Shown: positions 42,831-51,971, counted from the first letter of the stretch. The stretch is DNA of 64,000 bases from Bacteroidota bacterium (GCA_003250355.1 QKGS01000037.1:1-64000); one strand, 5' to 3'. Program-made: numbers and translations. The notes: generated by a model from the sequence alone, not told the origin.

Positions 42831-43835
42831 TTAGTATTTTTCAATAATGCTTCTAACTCTTTCAATAATTCTTTTTCTTAGTTTTTCCGGTTTTAAAACC
42901 TTAACCTTTTCTCCAAACGATAGTATTTTAGTTTCAAGCTCATAGTTTGGAATAATATTTAACCTTACATGGAGCTCGCCATTTTCAAGCAGGCTTCCTT
43001 TCTGTGTAGGGTGGAGTGGTTTAGTTTGTATATAGCTTGCTTGTTCTTTAGTAAATAACAATTCAACTGTTTCAGTTTCTCCTTCGGGTACTGTTACTCC
43101 TATTACATTAAAAAAGTAATCTTCTTCCCAATCAATATCATTTTCAATATACTTACCATCTATTATTGAAAATGCTTGAATTCTATCAAGGGCAAATATC
43201 CATTTGGGGTTACAAAGCTCAGCATTGTATCCTGTAACAAACCAACGGTTATTATATTGCTTTAAGTAATACGGGTGAAAGGTAATAGAGAAAGCATCTT
43301 TATCGAAAGGTTTGTAAGTAATATTTATAACACTCTTGTTCGATATTGCATTAAAAAGAGGCGAAATATGCTCGTATCCTGTATAATCAATATTGCTATC
43401 GTAGGCAATTATTTTTTTTTCAGAATTATTAAACCCAAACTGGTTTGAGAGCATTGGAGAAACCTCGCTCATCCATTCAAACTGAGGAGCACCTTCAAAT
43501 CGTTGTAAAACACTAAGAGCCGATTTTAGTTGTTCTGCTTCTGTAGCATTTAGCGGACTATTGTTTATGGAGAACTTTGAGTCTTCATACCGGTAATAAT
43601 AGCTCTTGCCTTCTCTGATTGTTTCAATAGGAGCATTGTAACCGGCATCACTTTTCATAAAAGCAATATCATCACGTAGCTGCCTTGTTTGTATGCCATT
43701 TGAATCAGGATCAAAGTCGCTCAAGGTATCATTTACAGTATCTAGCAAGTTATTAAATGAATAATTTCTTCCTGTATTCCTAAAGCACTTGTCAAGTACT
43801 TTGTATCTGATTATTGCATGTTTGTTGGTAGCCAT
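42831..43835 (-). CDS. WYL domain-containing transcriptional regulator
   Basis: 334 aa. N-terminal winged HTH (about 1-70, YSFNNLLDTVNDTL...QTRQLRDDIAFMKSDAGYNAPI), then a WYL domain (about 150-260: INITYKPFDKDAFSITFHPYYLKQYNNRWFVTGYN) and a WCX-like C-terminal extension ending with KLRKRIIERVRSIIEKY. WYL proteins often act as ligand-responsive repressors of phage-defence genes (BrxR/CapW type). A perfect -7 box (TAGCTTTG, 43863-43856) and the 36-bp operator copy C lie upstream, so it is probably autoregulated and shares that operator with the ATPase pair. Confidence 0.9.
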   Translation of the reverse strand: MATNKHAIIRYKVLDKCFRNTGRNYSFNNLLDTVNDTLSDFDPDSNGIQTRQLRDDIAFMKSDAGYNAPIETIREGKSYYYRYEDSKFSINNSPLNATEAEQLKSALSVLQRFEGAPQFEWMSEVSPMLSNQFGFNNSEKKIIAYDSNIDYTGYEHISPLFNAISNKSVINITYKPFDKDAFSITFHPYYLKQYNNRWFVTGYNAELCNPKWIFALDRIQAFSIIDGKYIENDIDWEEDYFFNVIGVTVPEGETETVELLFTKEQASYIQTKPLHPTQKGSLLENGELHVRLNIIPNYELETKILSFGEKVKVLKPEKLRKRIIERVRSIIEKY

Positions 43836-43855
43836 TGATAACGGTTAATTATTAT

Positions 43856-43863
43856 CAAAGCTA
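43856..43863 (-). promoter_or_regulatory. -7 box of the WYL regulator gene
   Basis: TAGCTTTG on the minus strand (plus strand caaagcta), a perfect TAnnTTTG match 20 bp upstream of the ATG. Operator copy C begins 4 bp further upstream. Confidence 0.6.
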
Positions 43864-43867
43864 ACAT

Positions 43868-43903
43868 AAAAACATATTTATGTGAAAACATATTTATGTT
43901 TTT
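43868..43903 (-). promoter_or_regulatory. 36-bp operator-like element, copy C (upstream of WYL regulator)
   Basis: AAAAACATATTTATGTGAAA followed by ACATATTTATGTTTTT: two exact ACATATTTATGT units separated by GAAA (16-bp period) inside an AAAAACATA/TATGTTTTT inverted repeat. It covers the position of the -33 element of the WYL gene. Confidence 0.78.
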
Positions 43904-43909
43904 TGATTC

Positions 43910-44707
43910 TTAAAACACAATTTTATCCTTCCACCTGCTTTCGAACATAGGGCCCACTGTAATAGTTGGAGTCTGTAGCTTTTTATTTACAACAACTGAC
44001 TTTTGGGTAACTTCAGTTGTTACAAATTCACATAGGTCTCCGTAGCTCAGAAAGCCATTGTTTGATTTCATTTTTTTCAACAGATAATAGGTGAAAAGTC
44101 CATGCTGTTCTTTTTCGTATGGAAATGCTGTCTCATTACCCGATGAAGCAGTCATAATAATAAGAGATCCTTTTACTTTAGGTATTTGGGGTGTTATTTT
44201 AACGCCACGCCCTTTTGTTAAATTTCCGTTTCTAGCAGCTCCGCTAAAGCAGGCGTCCAAGAATATTGTAGTTGATTTAGTCGGATAATAAGCAAGTTGG
44301 TTATAAATGGTATCAAGAGATATTCCACTTTGCTTTATGGTTGAGTTACCATCAACCGGGAGTATATATGCACCTTTGCTATTTTCATCAGGCATACCAT
44401 GTCCTGCATAATACACAATTATTTCAGCCTTCTCTCTATATGCTTTCTGTACATTCTGAATCCATTTAAGTTCATTAAGTAATTGTCCGTAACTGGCATT
44501 CTTTATTAAGTGAATGTTCTCTTCCGGCATTCCCATCATTTTTGTACAGTAGCTTTTAAAAGAGTTTGCATCATTAATAGCATACTTAACTGTTATTTCA
44601 TTCTTATAGTTTTCATTCCCGATTATCAAGGCAAAGCGGTAAGTGTTTACCTTATTTGTTACAGGTATATTTTTGTCAATATCAGAAACAAAACCGTTGC
44701 TTTTCAT
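43910..44707 (-). CDS. Caspase family (C14) p20 protein, possibly 5'-truncated
   Basis: 265 aa from the first ATG. A caspase p20 fold (RFALIIGNENYKN at about 24-36) with catalytic His in VYYAGHGMPDE (about 103) and Cys in FLDACFSGAARNG (about 153). No signal peptide. The frame stays open about 51 codons upstream (to a stop at 44861-44863) with coding-like sequence (SELTVHNLSYKYHYN, DQFNINIAYIDVTVPDFEAN) but no ATG, GTG or TTG. The ancestral gene was therefore probably longer and exported, and has lost its 5' end. The catalytic core is intact. Confidence 0.85.
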   Translation of the reverse strand: MKSNGFVSDIDKNIPVTNKVNTYRFALIIGNENYKNEITVKYAINDANSFKSYCTKMMGMPEENIHLIKNASYGQLLNELKWIQNVQKAYREKAEIIVYYAGHGMPDENSKGAYILPVDGNSTIKQSGISLDTIYNQLAYYPTKSTTIFLDACFSGAARNGNLTKGRGVKITPQIPKVKGSLIIMTASSGNETAFPYEKEQHGLFTYYLLKKMKSNNGFLSYGDLCEFVTTEVTQKSVVVNKKLQTPTITVGPMFESRWKDKIVF

Positions 44708-45021
44708 ATTTGCTTCAAAGTCTGGTACAGTAACATCAATGTATGCAATATTGATATTAAACTGATCAGGTTTATTGTATGTAGCTTGTTCCGTTATGTT
44801 GTAATGGTATTTATATGATAGGTTATGTACTGTTAACTCACTAGCTGAAAGAGTGGTGCATTATGATTAAGTAGGTTAACAGGAGAAAGCAATGAAAATG
44901 TTAACCGAATAGGTAGTTTTTCAAATATCGGTAAATGATATCAAATGTTGGTATCTAGTGTCTAAAGCTCTGTTTTTAAACGCATTTGGGGATATTTGAG
45001 GGTAAGTGTTAAAATACTAAG
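44708..45021. other. Gene-free stretch with a probable caspase 5' relic
   Basis: 314 bp between the caspase-like gene and ssrA. From 44708 to 44860 the minus strand keeps the caspase reading frame open without a start codon. The rest shows short repeated words near 44930-44990 (gttggtatctagtgtctaaag), like the degenerate intergenic repeats elsewhere. No promoter box is clear. Confidence 0.55.
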
Positions 45022-45439
45022 TGGAGATGCCGGGAGTCGAACCCGGGTCCAAACAAGGAACTAATAAGCTTTCTACATGTTTAGCTCCAACTTGTTTTTA
45101 GTGCATAAGCCGGATTAGAGCCACCTACTTATACCTTAGTTTCTAAATTTAATTCCAATAGCGAAACAATATTGGAACGATTCCCGAATTTTCTACACCT
45201 CCGGTTCGGGGAGCCTCAGGACGGGGGCTTCCGGGAGATGTCTTGTTTTAGCATCTAATGCTAAATCCGAATAACCTGGGTTATTGGTGCTTAAAGTCTA
45301 CTAAACTTCGACTAAGCTGCAAGAGCGTAATTAGATTCGCCAGTTAAAAAAAGTCGATTATTGATATTAACGAGCCAACAAACAAAGCTCGACATGCTTA
45401 CATACCACTTCAACCTGCTGTCAAAACCATGTCATCCCC
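45022..45439 (-). ncRNA. ssrA: tmRNA
   Basis: About 418-nt transfer-messenger RNA on the minus strand. The 5' end GGGGATGACATGG and the 3' end GGGTTCGACTCCCGGCATCTCCA form the tRNA-like domain, with a T-loop GTTCGAC. The tag reading frame (plus strand 45341-45312) reads GGC GAA TCT AAT TAC GCT CTT GCA GCT TAG, encoding GESNYALAA, close to the usual Bacteroidetes tag with the YALAA end recognised by proteases. It rescues stalled ribosomes. The exact ends are set by pairing, not mapped. A -7 box TATATTTG (45485-45478) lies about 39 bp upstream. Confidence 0.95.
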
Positions 45440-45477
45440 TCAAAGAACTTATACACTTTTTAATTACAAAAAGTGTG

Positions 45478-45485
45478 CAAATATA
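45478..45485 (-). promoter_or_regulatory. -7 box of ssrA
   Basis: TATATTTGCACAC on the minus strand, a perfect TAnnTTTG match followed by GCAC, the same start-region sequence as the tRNA-Met promoter (TATATTTGCACCC). Mature ssrA starts about 39 bp further. Confidence 0.6.
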
Positions 45486-45676
45486 ACTAAAGTTTATGTT
45501 TTTCTCTTTCATTTTTATAAAAACTTAATCATATGGAGTTCAATTTTATTGCATAGCTCGTGCTTAACATAAGGTTAGGTATTTATATTTTAGAAAAATA
45601 TTACAGCAGAATTTAAACCTTATAAAAATGAATAATATATTTGCCCAAATTCTGCACTTAATAATACTCTAACATA

Positions 45677-46936
45677 ATGAATAGCCAATCAAAAATATCG
45701 TGTCCCAACTGCGGAAATCAGATAGATGTGCAAGATGTACTTAAGCATCAGGTTGAGGAACAAATAAAGCAAGACTACAATAAAAAGCTACTTGCTGAAA
45801 AAGATAAATATGAGCAGCAGCAAAAAAAGCTGTCTGACGATATGGCTGCATTCGAAGAAAAAAAACGTAAAGAAAACGAGCTGTTTCAGGAACGACTTGC
45901 TATGGCTTTAAAAAAAGAAGTAGCAGAGAAAGAAACTGCATTTAAGCGAAAGCTTCAGGAAGAGCAATCGGAACAGTTAAAAGCTTTGGAAAACGAGCTG
46001 AAAGAAAAATCGGAAAAAGTAAAAGAACTTCACAAGAGTACTGCTGAAATAGAACGGCTGAAACGTGAAAAAAATGAGCTTAAAGAGGCTATTGAAGCTG
46101 AAGCGCAGAAAAAACTCAACGAAACACTTGTTTCAGAAAAAGAGAAAATTCGCAAAATGGAGGAAGAAAAAAACGAACTGCGGTTTAAAGAACTTCAAAA
46201 ACAACTCGAAGACCAAAAAAAACTCACCGAAGAGATGAAACGCAAGCAAGAACAAGGCTCAATGCAAATGCAAGGAGAAATACAAGAGCTGGCAATTGAA
46301 GAATGGCTTACAACATCGTTTCCGCTCGACACTATTGAGGAGATAAAAAAAGGGGCTCGGGGTGGCGATTGCATTCAAATAGTTAATACCCGTACTGTTC
46401 AAAATTGCGGTAAAATATACTACGAGAGTAAGCGCACCAAAGATTTTCAGCCCAGCTGGATTGAAAAATTCAAAGCCGATATTCGCGACAAAGGAGCCGA
46501 TACAGGTGTGCTTGTTACAGAGGCTATGCCATCAGATATGGAACGTATGGGAATGAAAGATGGAATATGGATATGTACATACGAGGAGTTCAAAAGCCTA
46601 TGTTTTGTGTTACGAGATACAGTAATAAAACTAAACAATGCAATAGCATCGCAGGAAAACAAAGGCGACAAAATGCATATGCTGTACGATTATCTTACCA
46701 GCAATTCATTCCGTATGCAGGTTGAAGCCATTGTTGAAGGGTTTACTCAAATGAAAGCCGACCTTGATAAGGAAAAAAATGCTATGCAGCGCATATGGAA
46801 ACAACGCGAAAAACAAATTGAAAAAGTTATTTCAAATACAATTGATATGCATGCATCAATTAAAGGCATTGCAGGGAATGCAATTCAGGCTGTTAAAGCT
46901 CTGGAATTAACTACTGATGACGACTTTATCGACTAA
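45677..46936 (+). CDS. DUF2130 domain-containing coiled-coil protein
   Basis: 419 aa. N-terminal zinc-ribbon-like CPNCGNQIDVQDVLK, then a long coiled coil (about 30-200, EAEAQKKLNETLVSEKEKIRKMEEE and similar) and a C-terminal DUF2130 domain (about 200-400: LAIEEWLTTSFPLDTIEEIKKGARGGDCIQIV, YYESKRTKDFQPSWIEKFKADI, DTGVLVTEAMP). The DUF2130 core has the Asp-x(n)-Glu-x-Lys pattern of restriction-like nucleases (GDCIQIV ... YESKRT), so a DNA-related role is plausible, but no activity is established. It is a stand-alone gene ending 1 bp before the convergent next gene. Confidence 0.88.
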   Translation: MNSQSKISCPNCGNQIDVQDVLKHQVEEQIKQDYNKKLLAEKDKYEQQQKKLSDDMAAFEEKKRKENELFQERLAMALKKEVAEKETAFKRKLQEEQSEQLKALENELKEKSEKVKELHKSTAEIERLKREKNELKEAIEAEAQKKLNETLVSEKEKIRKMEEEKNELRFKELQKQLEDQKKLTEEMKRKQEQGSMQMQGEIQELAIEEWLTTSFPLDTIEEIKKGARGGDCIQIVNTRTVQNCGKIYYESKRTKDFQPSWIEKFKADIRDKGADTGVLVTEAMPSDMERMGMKDGIWICTYEEFKSLCFVLRDTVIKLNNAIASQENKGDKMHMLYDYLTSNSFRMQVEAIVEGFTQMKADLDKEKNAMQRIWKQREKQIEKVISNTIDMHASIKGIAGNAIQAVKALELTTDDDFID

Positions 46937-47392
46937 TTAATAATTTCCTACATACGACACTACAACTGATATACAACCCGGGCTTGCTTTTGCAAATGAT
47001 ATTGCAAGATAATAAACCTGGGTTTTTGCACAGAAAAAATCAAAAGCATCATAAGTAGAACCATCATCGGAATCGTAGTTGCTGCCGTATGGTTTTGTAA
47101 AATCAAACAATTTCAGAACAGGTTCATCGCTTACAGCTGAATCTTTTTTAATACTAAAACGGTAGTGAGTCCCTTTATTTAAAAGTATTGAAAATTCTTC
47201 TTCAGGTGGTTTTTTCGGGTTTCCTTCCTCTTCGAATCTAACCCGGTAATCTTTCAAATACTTTGCATCGCCAATGCCTGTAACTATAACATCGGTCAAT
47301 GCTCTTCCACATTGAGCATCAACTTCATTTGCAGTAAGCGAAACAAATGCAAAAATTATTAATAACAGAATCTTCTTTGAAATATTTATCAT
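46937..47392 (-). CDS. Secreted hypothetical protein
   Basis: 151 aa with signal peptide (MINISKKILLLIIFAFVSLTANEVDA). The mature part contains three cysteines (QCGRAL, FFCAKTQ, PGCISV) and a beta-rich lipocalin-like pattern ending in VVVSYVGNY. Family not recognised. It is convergent and immediately adjacent to the DUF2130 gene; no shared operon. Its role is unknown. Confidence 0.7.
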   Translation of the reverse strand: MINISKKILLLIIFAFVSLTANEVDAQCGRALTDVIVTGIGDAKYLKDYRVRFEEEGNPKKPPEEEFSILLNKGTHYRFSIKKDSAVSDEPVLKLFDFTKPYGSNYDSDDGSTYDAFDFFCAKTQVYYLAISFAKASPGCISVVVSYVGNY

Positions 47393-47480
47393 AGATGACT
47401 AAATTACCAATTCATTTTTTAAATGAAAAAAAAATTTATTAACCGATTTCTAATAATGTTGAAAAGCAATTATTTCATGA

Positions 47481-48570
47481 CTACTCCCCGCCATACTCCA
47501 TCAAAAACGCCTTAATAAACGGGTTTAATCCACCATCGAGAACCGCCTGAACATTCGATGTTTCACATCCTGTTCTAACATCTTTCACCAGTTTGTAGGG
47601 GTGTAGCACATAACTCCTTATTTGCGAACCCCACTCTATTTTTTTCTTTTTCCCCTCAATTATTGCTTTCTCTTCCTGACGCTTTCTAAGCTCAAGCTCA
47701 TACAATTGCGATTTCAATAATCTAATGGCATTCTCTTTATTTTGCAATTGCGACCGGCTCTCTGTATTTTCAATTACAATACCCGATGGTTCATGATGCA
47801 ACCTTACACCTGTTTCAACCTTGTTAACATTCTGTCCTCCGGCTCCACTAGAGCGAAAAGTATCCCACCTAATATCGCCTGGATTTACCTGTATATCAAT
47901 ATTATCATCAACCAGTGGCGACACAAATACCGACGAGAACGTAGTTTGTCGCTTTCCCTGAGCGTTAAATGGTGATATTCTAACTAACCTGTGTACTCCA
48001 CTTTCTCCTTTCAAATATCCATATGCATATTCGCCCGATATTTCAAGAGTTACTGTTTTTACACCTGCCTCATCGCCTGCCTGATATGCCAGCTCACGAA
48101 CCTTGTACCCATTACTTTCGCCCCAACGTATATACATTCGCATAAGTATTTCTGTCCAATCAAGGCTTTCGGTTCCTCCTGCTCCCGAATTAAGCTTAAC
48201 TACCGCACTCAAAGCATCCTCTTCCCTACGAAGCATATTTTTCGATTCCAAATCTTCAAGCAATTCAATTGATTTATTATACTGCTCTTGAATTTCATCC
48301 TCATTAACTTCACCTTCCTTAAAAAAATCGAAAAGTACCTGCAAATCGTCAACCGTACTATTAACCTCATCGTAAGCCGTAATCCAGCTTTTTATACGGT
48401 TCACTTTTTTCATCTGTTCCTCTGCCTCTTTCGGATTATCCCAAAATGTCGGATCTTCTGTTTTTTGCTGTTCCTCGTCTAATTCAATTTTCTTCCCATC
48501 ATAGTCAAAGATACCTCCTTAACGCATCCTTGCGCTCTATCAGCTCTCTGTATTGCTCTGGTGAAACCAT
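47481..48570 (-). CDS. prfB: Peptide chain release factor 2 (programmed +1 frameshift)
   Basis: RF2, 362 aa after frameshifting, which terminates at UGA and UAA. Zero frame starts at the ATG at 48570 (MVSPEQYRELIERKDALRRYL) and meets an in-frame TGA at 48507-48505. The shift signal is complete: SD-like AGGAGG (48519-48514), then TAT, then CTT TGA C, so the ribosome moves +1 from CTT to GAC and continues in the track ORF. The codon-recognition tripeptide SPF (VRISPFNAQG) and the catalytic GGQ (SGAGGQNVNKVETGVR) are present. The shift gives autoregulation by RF2 level. Confidence 0.97.
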
Positions 48571-48639
48571 TTATATATTGTTTAAAGTGTAATTAATTAG
48601 CGTCAAAAATACTTATTATGTACTGATTTCCTAAAGATA

Positions 48640-49092
48640 TTACAAAATGCTTTCAACAGCTTTTATAATCAGATTATGCTCAAAACCTCTCGAAGCCAAA
48701 AATCGAATTAACTTTGCTTTTCGCATATATTGGTCTTCTTCATCTAATAATCTATTTTTCTTTTCAAGCTCTTCTAAAGCTTTCGCAAAATATTCATTCT
48801 CATTAATGCTTTGCAATGCTGAATTAATAGTTGCAGAGCTTACCCCTTTCTGCTTAAGCATATACGATATTTTTTGCTTACCCCACGAATTAAATCGAAA
48901 CTTATCTTTAACATATGCTTCAGCAAAGCGCCCATCGTCAATAAACCTTTCATTATAAAGTATATCAATAATTTTTTGGCTTTCAATTTCTGACACTCCC
49001 CACTTTTTAAGCTTCTCCAATATATCGTAAGAACATTGTTCTGCGCGACTGCATATTGTCATCGCTTTACTTAATGCTTTTTTATACTCCAT
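48640..49092 (-). CDS. recX: Regulatory protein RecX
   Basis: 150-aa all-helical protein that caps or inhibits RecA filaments. Three tandem three-helix units are visible, e.g. CSRAEQCSYDILEKLKKWGVSEIESQKIIDILYNERFIDDGRFAEAYVKDKF and GKQKISYMLKQKGVSSATINSAL. RecA is not nearby. It overlaps the prmC stop by 1 nt (TAATG), so the two are translationally coupled. Confidence 0.9.
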   Translation of the reverse strand: MEYKKALSKAMTICSRAEQCSYDILEKLKKWGVSEIESQKIIDILYNERFIDDGRFAEAYVKDKFRFNSWGKQKISYMLKQKGVSSATINSALQSINENEYFAKALEELEKKNRLLDEEDQYMRKAKLIRFLASRGFEHNLIIKAVESIL

Positions 49093-49943
49093 TACAATGT
49101 TGCTTTTATCATTCTGTCATTTCCAAACAAATCTTTACGCAACTCTACATTATTGTAACCCATATTATATAACATATTAACAGTTTCAACACCAAAAGCA
49201 CGATTAATTTCATAAAACAAAAATCCGCCATTATTAATATTAAACTTTCCCCATTCTGCAATTTTTCTGTAAAATATCAATGGGTCACTATCTTCTACAA
49301 ACAATGCCAAATGAGGCTCTCTATTAACCACATTAGCCTCCATTTCAACCTTTTCGGAATTTCTAACATAAGGCGGATTACTAACTACAATATCAAACTT
49401 GCCATAGCCGCTCATAAAATCATTGCTCAAAGCATTTTCATTTAAAAATGTTATTTCAGCACCAATATTTTTCGCATTATACATTGCTGTTTCTAATGCC
49501 TTATTTGAAATATCAACACCGGTAACATTCCAGCCTGGCCTGTTCTTTTTCAACGAAATTGCAATGGCTCCGCTTCCTGTACCAATATCAATTATTCTCT
49601 TATTCTCACCTTCAATATCTGAAAGAATCCAGTCTACAAGTTCTTCGGTCTCTTGCCGCGGTATCAAAACATTGCTATTTACTATGAAGTTATTTTCATA
49701 AAAATGTGAATATCCAAGTATATGCTGAATAGGTTCCCAATTATATAGTCGCTCTACAATTTGTCCTATTCTATTTTCATCACATGGTCCAATTATGCTT
49801 TCTGAAAATGCCAACACACTGGTTCGTTTTAACTTACAAACGTCATAAAAAATCATAAAAATAAACTCATCAATCTCACCCTTTGGATACAGATTTATTA
49901 GTTTTGCATGAATTTCTTTTTTTATTTCCGCAATTGTCTTCAT
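49092..49943 (-). CDS. prmC: Peptide chain release factor N5-glutamine methyltransferase
   Basis: SAM-dependent methyltransferase of 283 aa that methylates the GGQ glutamine of RF1/RF2, fitting its position three genes from prfB. The Rossmann core shows IDIGTGSGAIAISLKKNRPG, the catalytic NPPY in FDIVVSNPPYVRN and the N-terminal helical PrmC domain. The track start (49958, MYFCN) is replaced by the ATG at 49943 (MKTIAEIKKEI) because it begins the conserved domain. A TATTTTTG box lies only 4 bp upstream of this ATG, so a nearly leaderless transcript is possible. Confidence 0.93.
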   Translation of the reverse strand: MKTIAEIKKEIHAKLINLYPKGEIDEFIFMIFYDVCKLKRTSVLAFSESIIGPCDENRIGQIVERLYNWEPIQHILGYSHFYENNFIVNSNVLIPRQETEELVDWILSDIEGENKRIIDIGTGSGAIAISLKKNRPGWNVTGVDISNKALETAMYNAKNIGAEITFLNENALSNDFMSGYGKFDIVVSNPPYVRNSEKVEMEANVVNREPHLALFVEDSDPLIFYRKIAEWGKFNINNGGFLFYEINRAFGVETVNMLYNMGYNNVELRKDLFGNDRMIKATL

Positions 49944-50025
49944 GTTGCAAAAATACAATTTGAAATTTATCTGATAAATATAATTTGCCGGTATATTTAT
50001 TCGGCACTATCTCATTTTTCTTTTT

Positions 50026-51072
50026 ATGATTTCAGAACAATTTGATAAAATAATAATGCGCCGATGTATAGAGTTGGCAAAAATGGGAATGGGCTATGTA
50101 GCTCCTAATCCGATGGTTGGTTCTGTAATAGTACATAACAATAAAATAATTGGCGAAGGATACCATAAAAAATACGGTGAAGCCCATGCAGAAGTTAACG
50201 CCATAAATTCGGTTATTAACAAATCGCTTTTAACCGAGTCAACTATATATGTAACCCTTGAACCATGTGCTCATTTCGGGAAAACACCTCCATGTGCCGA
50301 TTTGATTATTAAGCACAAAATACCAAATATAGTAATTGGCATGAAAGACCCGTTTGCAAAAGTAAACGGCTTAGGAATTGAAAAACTAAAAAATGCCGGC
50401 TGCTCTGTTAAAGTTGGAATTCTTGAAAATGAATGTAAAATACTAAACAAACCTTTTATAACTTTTCACGAAAAACAACGTCCATACATAATTCTTAAAT
50501 GGGCACAAACACTCGATGGTTTTATTGACAAAGAACGAGATAAAAACTCAAAACAATTACCAAATTGGATAACCGATGAAGTATGTAGAGCAATGGTACA
50601 CAAATGGAGAGCCGAATCGCAGGGAATTATGGCCGGCCCTAATACAATTATTACCGATAACCCAAAGCTAAATGTACGATCGTGGAAAGGCAATCAACCT
50701 ATCCGGTTAATAATAGATCGCTATCTTCGACTTCCGCAAGAGTTACATATATTTGACAAATCGCAGGAAACTTGGGTCTTTAATACCAAAAAAGATGATA
50801 AAAATGATAATTTATATCATATTAAGATATCTGAAAATGGTTTTATTGAAAAAATATTTTCATATTTACACACTAAGAATATTCAGTCGGTTTTTGTTGA
50901 AGGTGGGGGTCTGATACATCAAACACTGATAAATTCAGATTTATGGGATGAAGCTCGTATTTTTACAGGAAATGTATCTTTCAAAAACGGTGTTAAAGCC
51001 CCAAAAATCAACGGAGAAGTAATAACTACTAAAAAAATAAATACCAATAATTTGACTATTATCCATAAATAG
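50026..51072 (+). CDS. ribD: Bifunctional riboflavin biosynthesis deaminase/reductase
   Basis: 348 aa catalysing two steps of riboflavin biosynthesis: deamination of the pyrimidine intermediate, then NADPH reduction of the ribosyl side chain. N-terminal zinc deaminase (about 1-145) with GEAHAEVNAI and the zinc motif TLEPCAHFGKTPPCADLII. C-terminal DHFR-like reductase (about 150-345) with YIILKWAQTLDGFID and SVFVEGGGLIHQTLI. No FMN riboswitch is apparent upstream, and the gene is divergent from prmC. Confidence 0.94.
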   Translation: MISEQFDKIIMRRCIELAKMGMGYVAPNPMVGSVIVHNNKIIGEGYHKKYGEAHAEVNAINSVINKSLLTESTIYVTLEPCAHFGKTPPCADLIIKHKIPNIVIGMKDPFAKVNGLGIEKLKNAGCSVKVGILENECKILNKPFITFHEKQRPYIILKWAQTLDGFIDKERDKNSKQLPNWITDEVCRAMVHKWRAESQGIMAGPNTIITDNPKLNVRSWKGNQPIRLIIDRYLRLPQELHIFDKSQETWVFNTKKDDKNDNLYHIKISENGFIEKIFSYLHTKNIQSVFVEGGGLIHQTLINSDLWDEARIFTGNVSFKNGVKAPKINGEVITTKKINTNNLTIIHK

Positions 51073-51133
51073 CATTAAATTAGCAAGTATTAAATTAAGG
51101 AATTTAGTTTTTAAACTATTTAAACATTTAACT

Positions 51134-51919
51134 ATGAACAAGATTTCAAGTTTCATACTTATTGTAACTATCCTTTTTTCTGTTAGCGCACAAGGACAAA
51201 TTGCCAGAGGAAATGGAAAAATTAAGTCAGAAACCCGCACATATAGTGATTTTACAGAAGTTGTAGCAATAGGTAACTTTGATTTATATCTTACCAGAGG
51301 TGAAAAAGTGGGGGTAAGAATAGATACTGACGAAAACCTTGTGAACTTTTTTCAAACAAGAACCGAAGGTAATATTCTATTCATAGAAATGTTGGCAGAG
51401 GTTAGAAAATTCAAAGACCTAAGCGTTTATTTATCGGTTGATGAACTAACTAAGATATCGGCACTAGGGTCAGTTCGTTTACTGTCAGATGAAGCACTTC
51501 AATTTGAAAATCTTGACATTACCTGTGGCGATGGCTCATTGGTTGAACTCAATCTATCGGCCAATAATCTTTCGATAAACTTTACCGATTTTGCTAATGC
51601 TGTATTAAAAGGGTCTACAAAAAACCTTATAATGAAATGTAGCGATGAATCTATAATTAATGCTTTTGGACTAACTACTCATAATTGCCACCTTACTACA
51701 TCGGGGTATTCAGAAGTTCGAATTAATGTAAGCGACGAAATTCAAATAAAAGCAACCGGTCAGAGTAATGTATATTATACCGGGAATGCTCGCATTACTG
51801 AGCGTATTTTTTCTAGCGCAGGTTTTGTTGTAAAACGTATGTCGGTATCGGCTGATGATATGGAAAGCGACAAAGACAATGAAGCAGCAGAAGAGAGAAA
51901 AGAAAAAAGAGAAAAATAA
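51134..51919 (+). CDS. GIN domain (DUF2807) secreted protein
   Basis: 261 aa. The signal peptide (MNKISSFILIVTILFSVSAQG) is followed by the head-GIN parallel beta-helix domain (about 30-230), recognised by FTEVVAIGNFDLYLTRGEKVGVRIDTDENL and by short regularly spaced strands (LDITCGDGSLVELNLSANNLSINF). The tail (ESDKDNEAAEERKEKREK) is charged. The family is common in Bacteroidetes periplasm or surface; function is unknown. It lies 61 bp after ribD on the same strand and may be co-transcribed. Confidence 0.85.
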   Translation: MNKISSFILIVTILFSVSAQGQIARGNGKIKSETRTYSDFTEVVAIGNFDLYLTRGEKVGVRIDTDENLVNFFQTRTEGNILFIEMLAEVRKFKDLSVYLSVDELTKISALGSVRLLSDEALQFENLDITCGDGSLVELNLSANNLSINFTDFANAVLKGSTKNLIMKCSDESIINAFGLTTHNCHLTTSGYSEVRINVSDEIQIKATGQSNVYYTGNARITERIFSSAGFVVKRMSVSADDMESDKDNEAAEERKEKREK

Positions 51920-51963
51920 TTCTATTTTATTGTAATAATATTTGCATTAAATTAAAAAAGCAG

Positions 51964-51971
51964 TATATTTG
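51964..51971 (+). promoter_or_regulatory. -7 box of the initiator tRNA gene
   Basis: TATATTTG matches TAnnTTTG perfectly and is followed by GCACCC. It ends 37 bp before the tRNA 5' end. Confidence 0.6.

Noticed and set aside
22500-44900. Integrative element with integrase/transposase
   Set aside because: The island has many accessory genes and one direct-repeat insertion, but no integrase, recombinase or transposase ORF was found.
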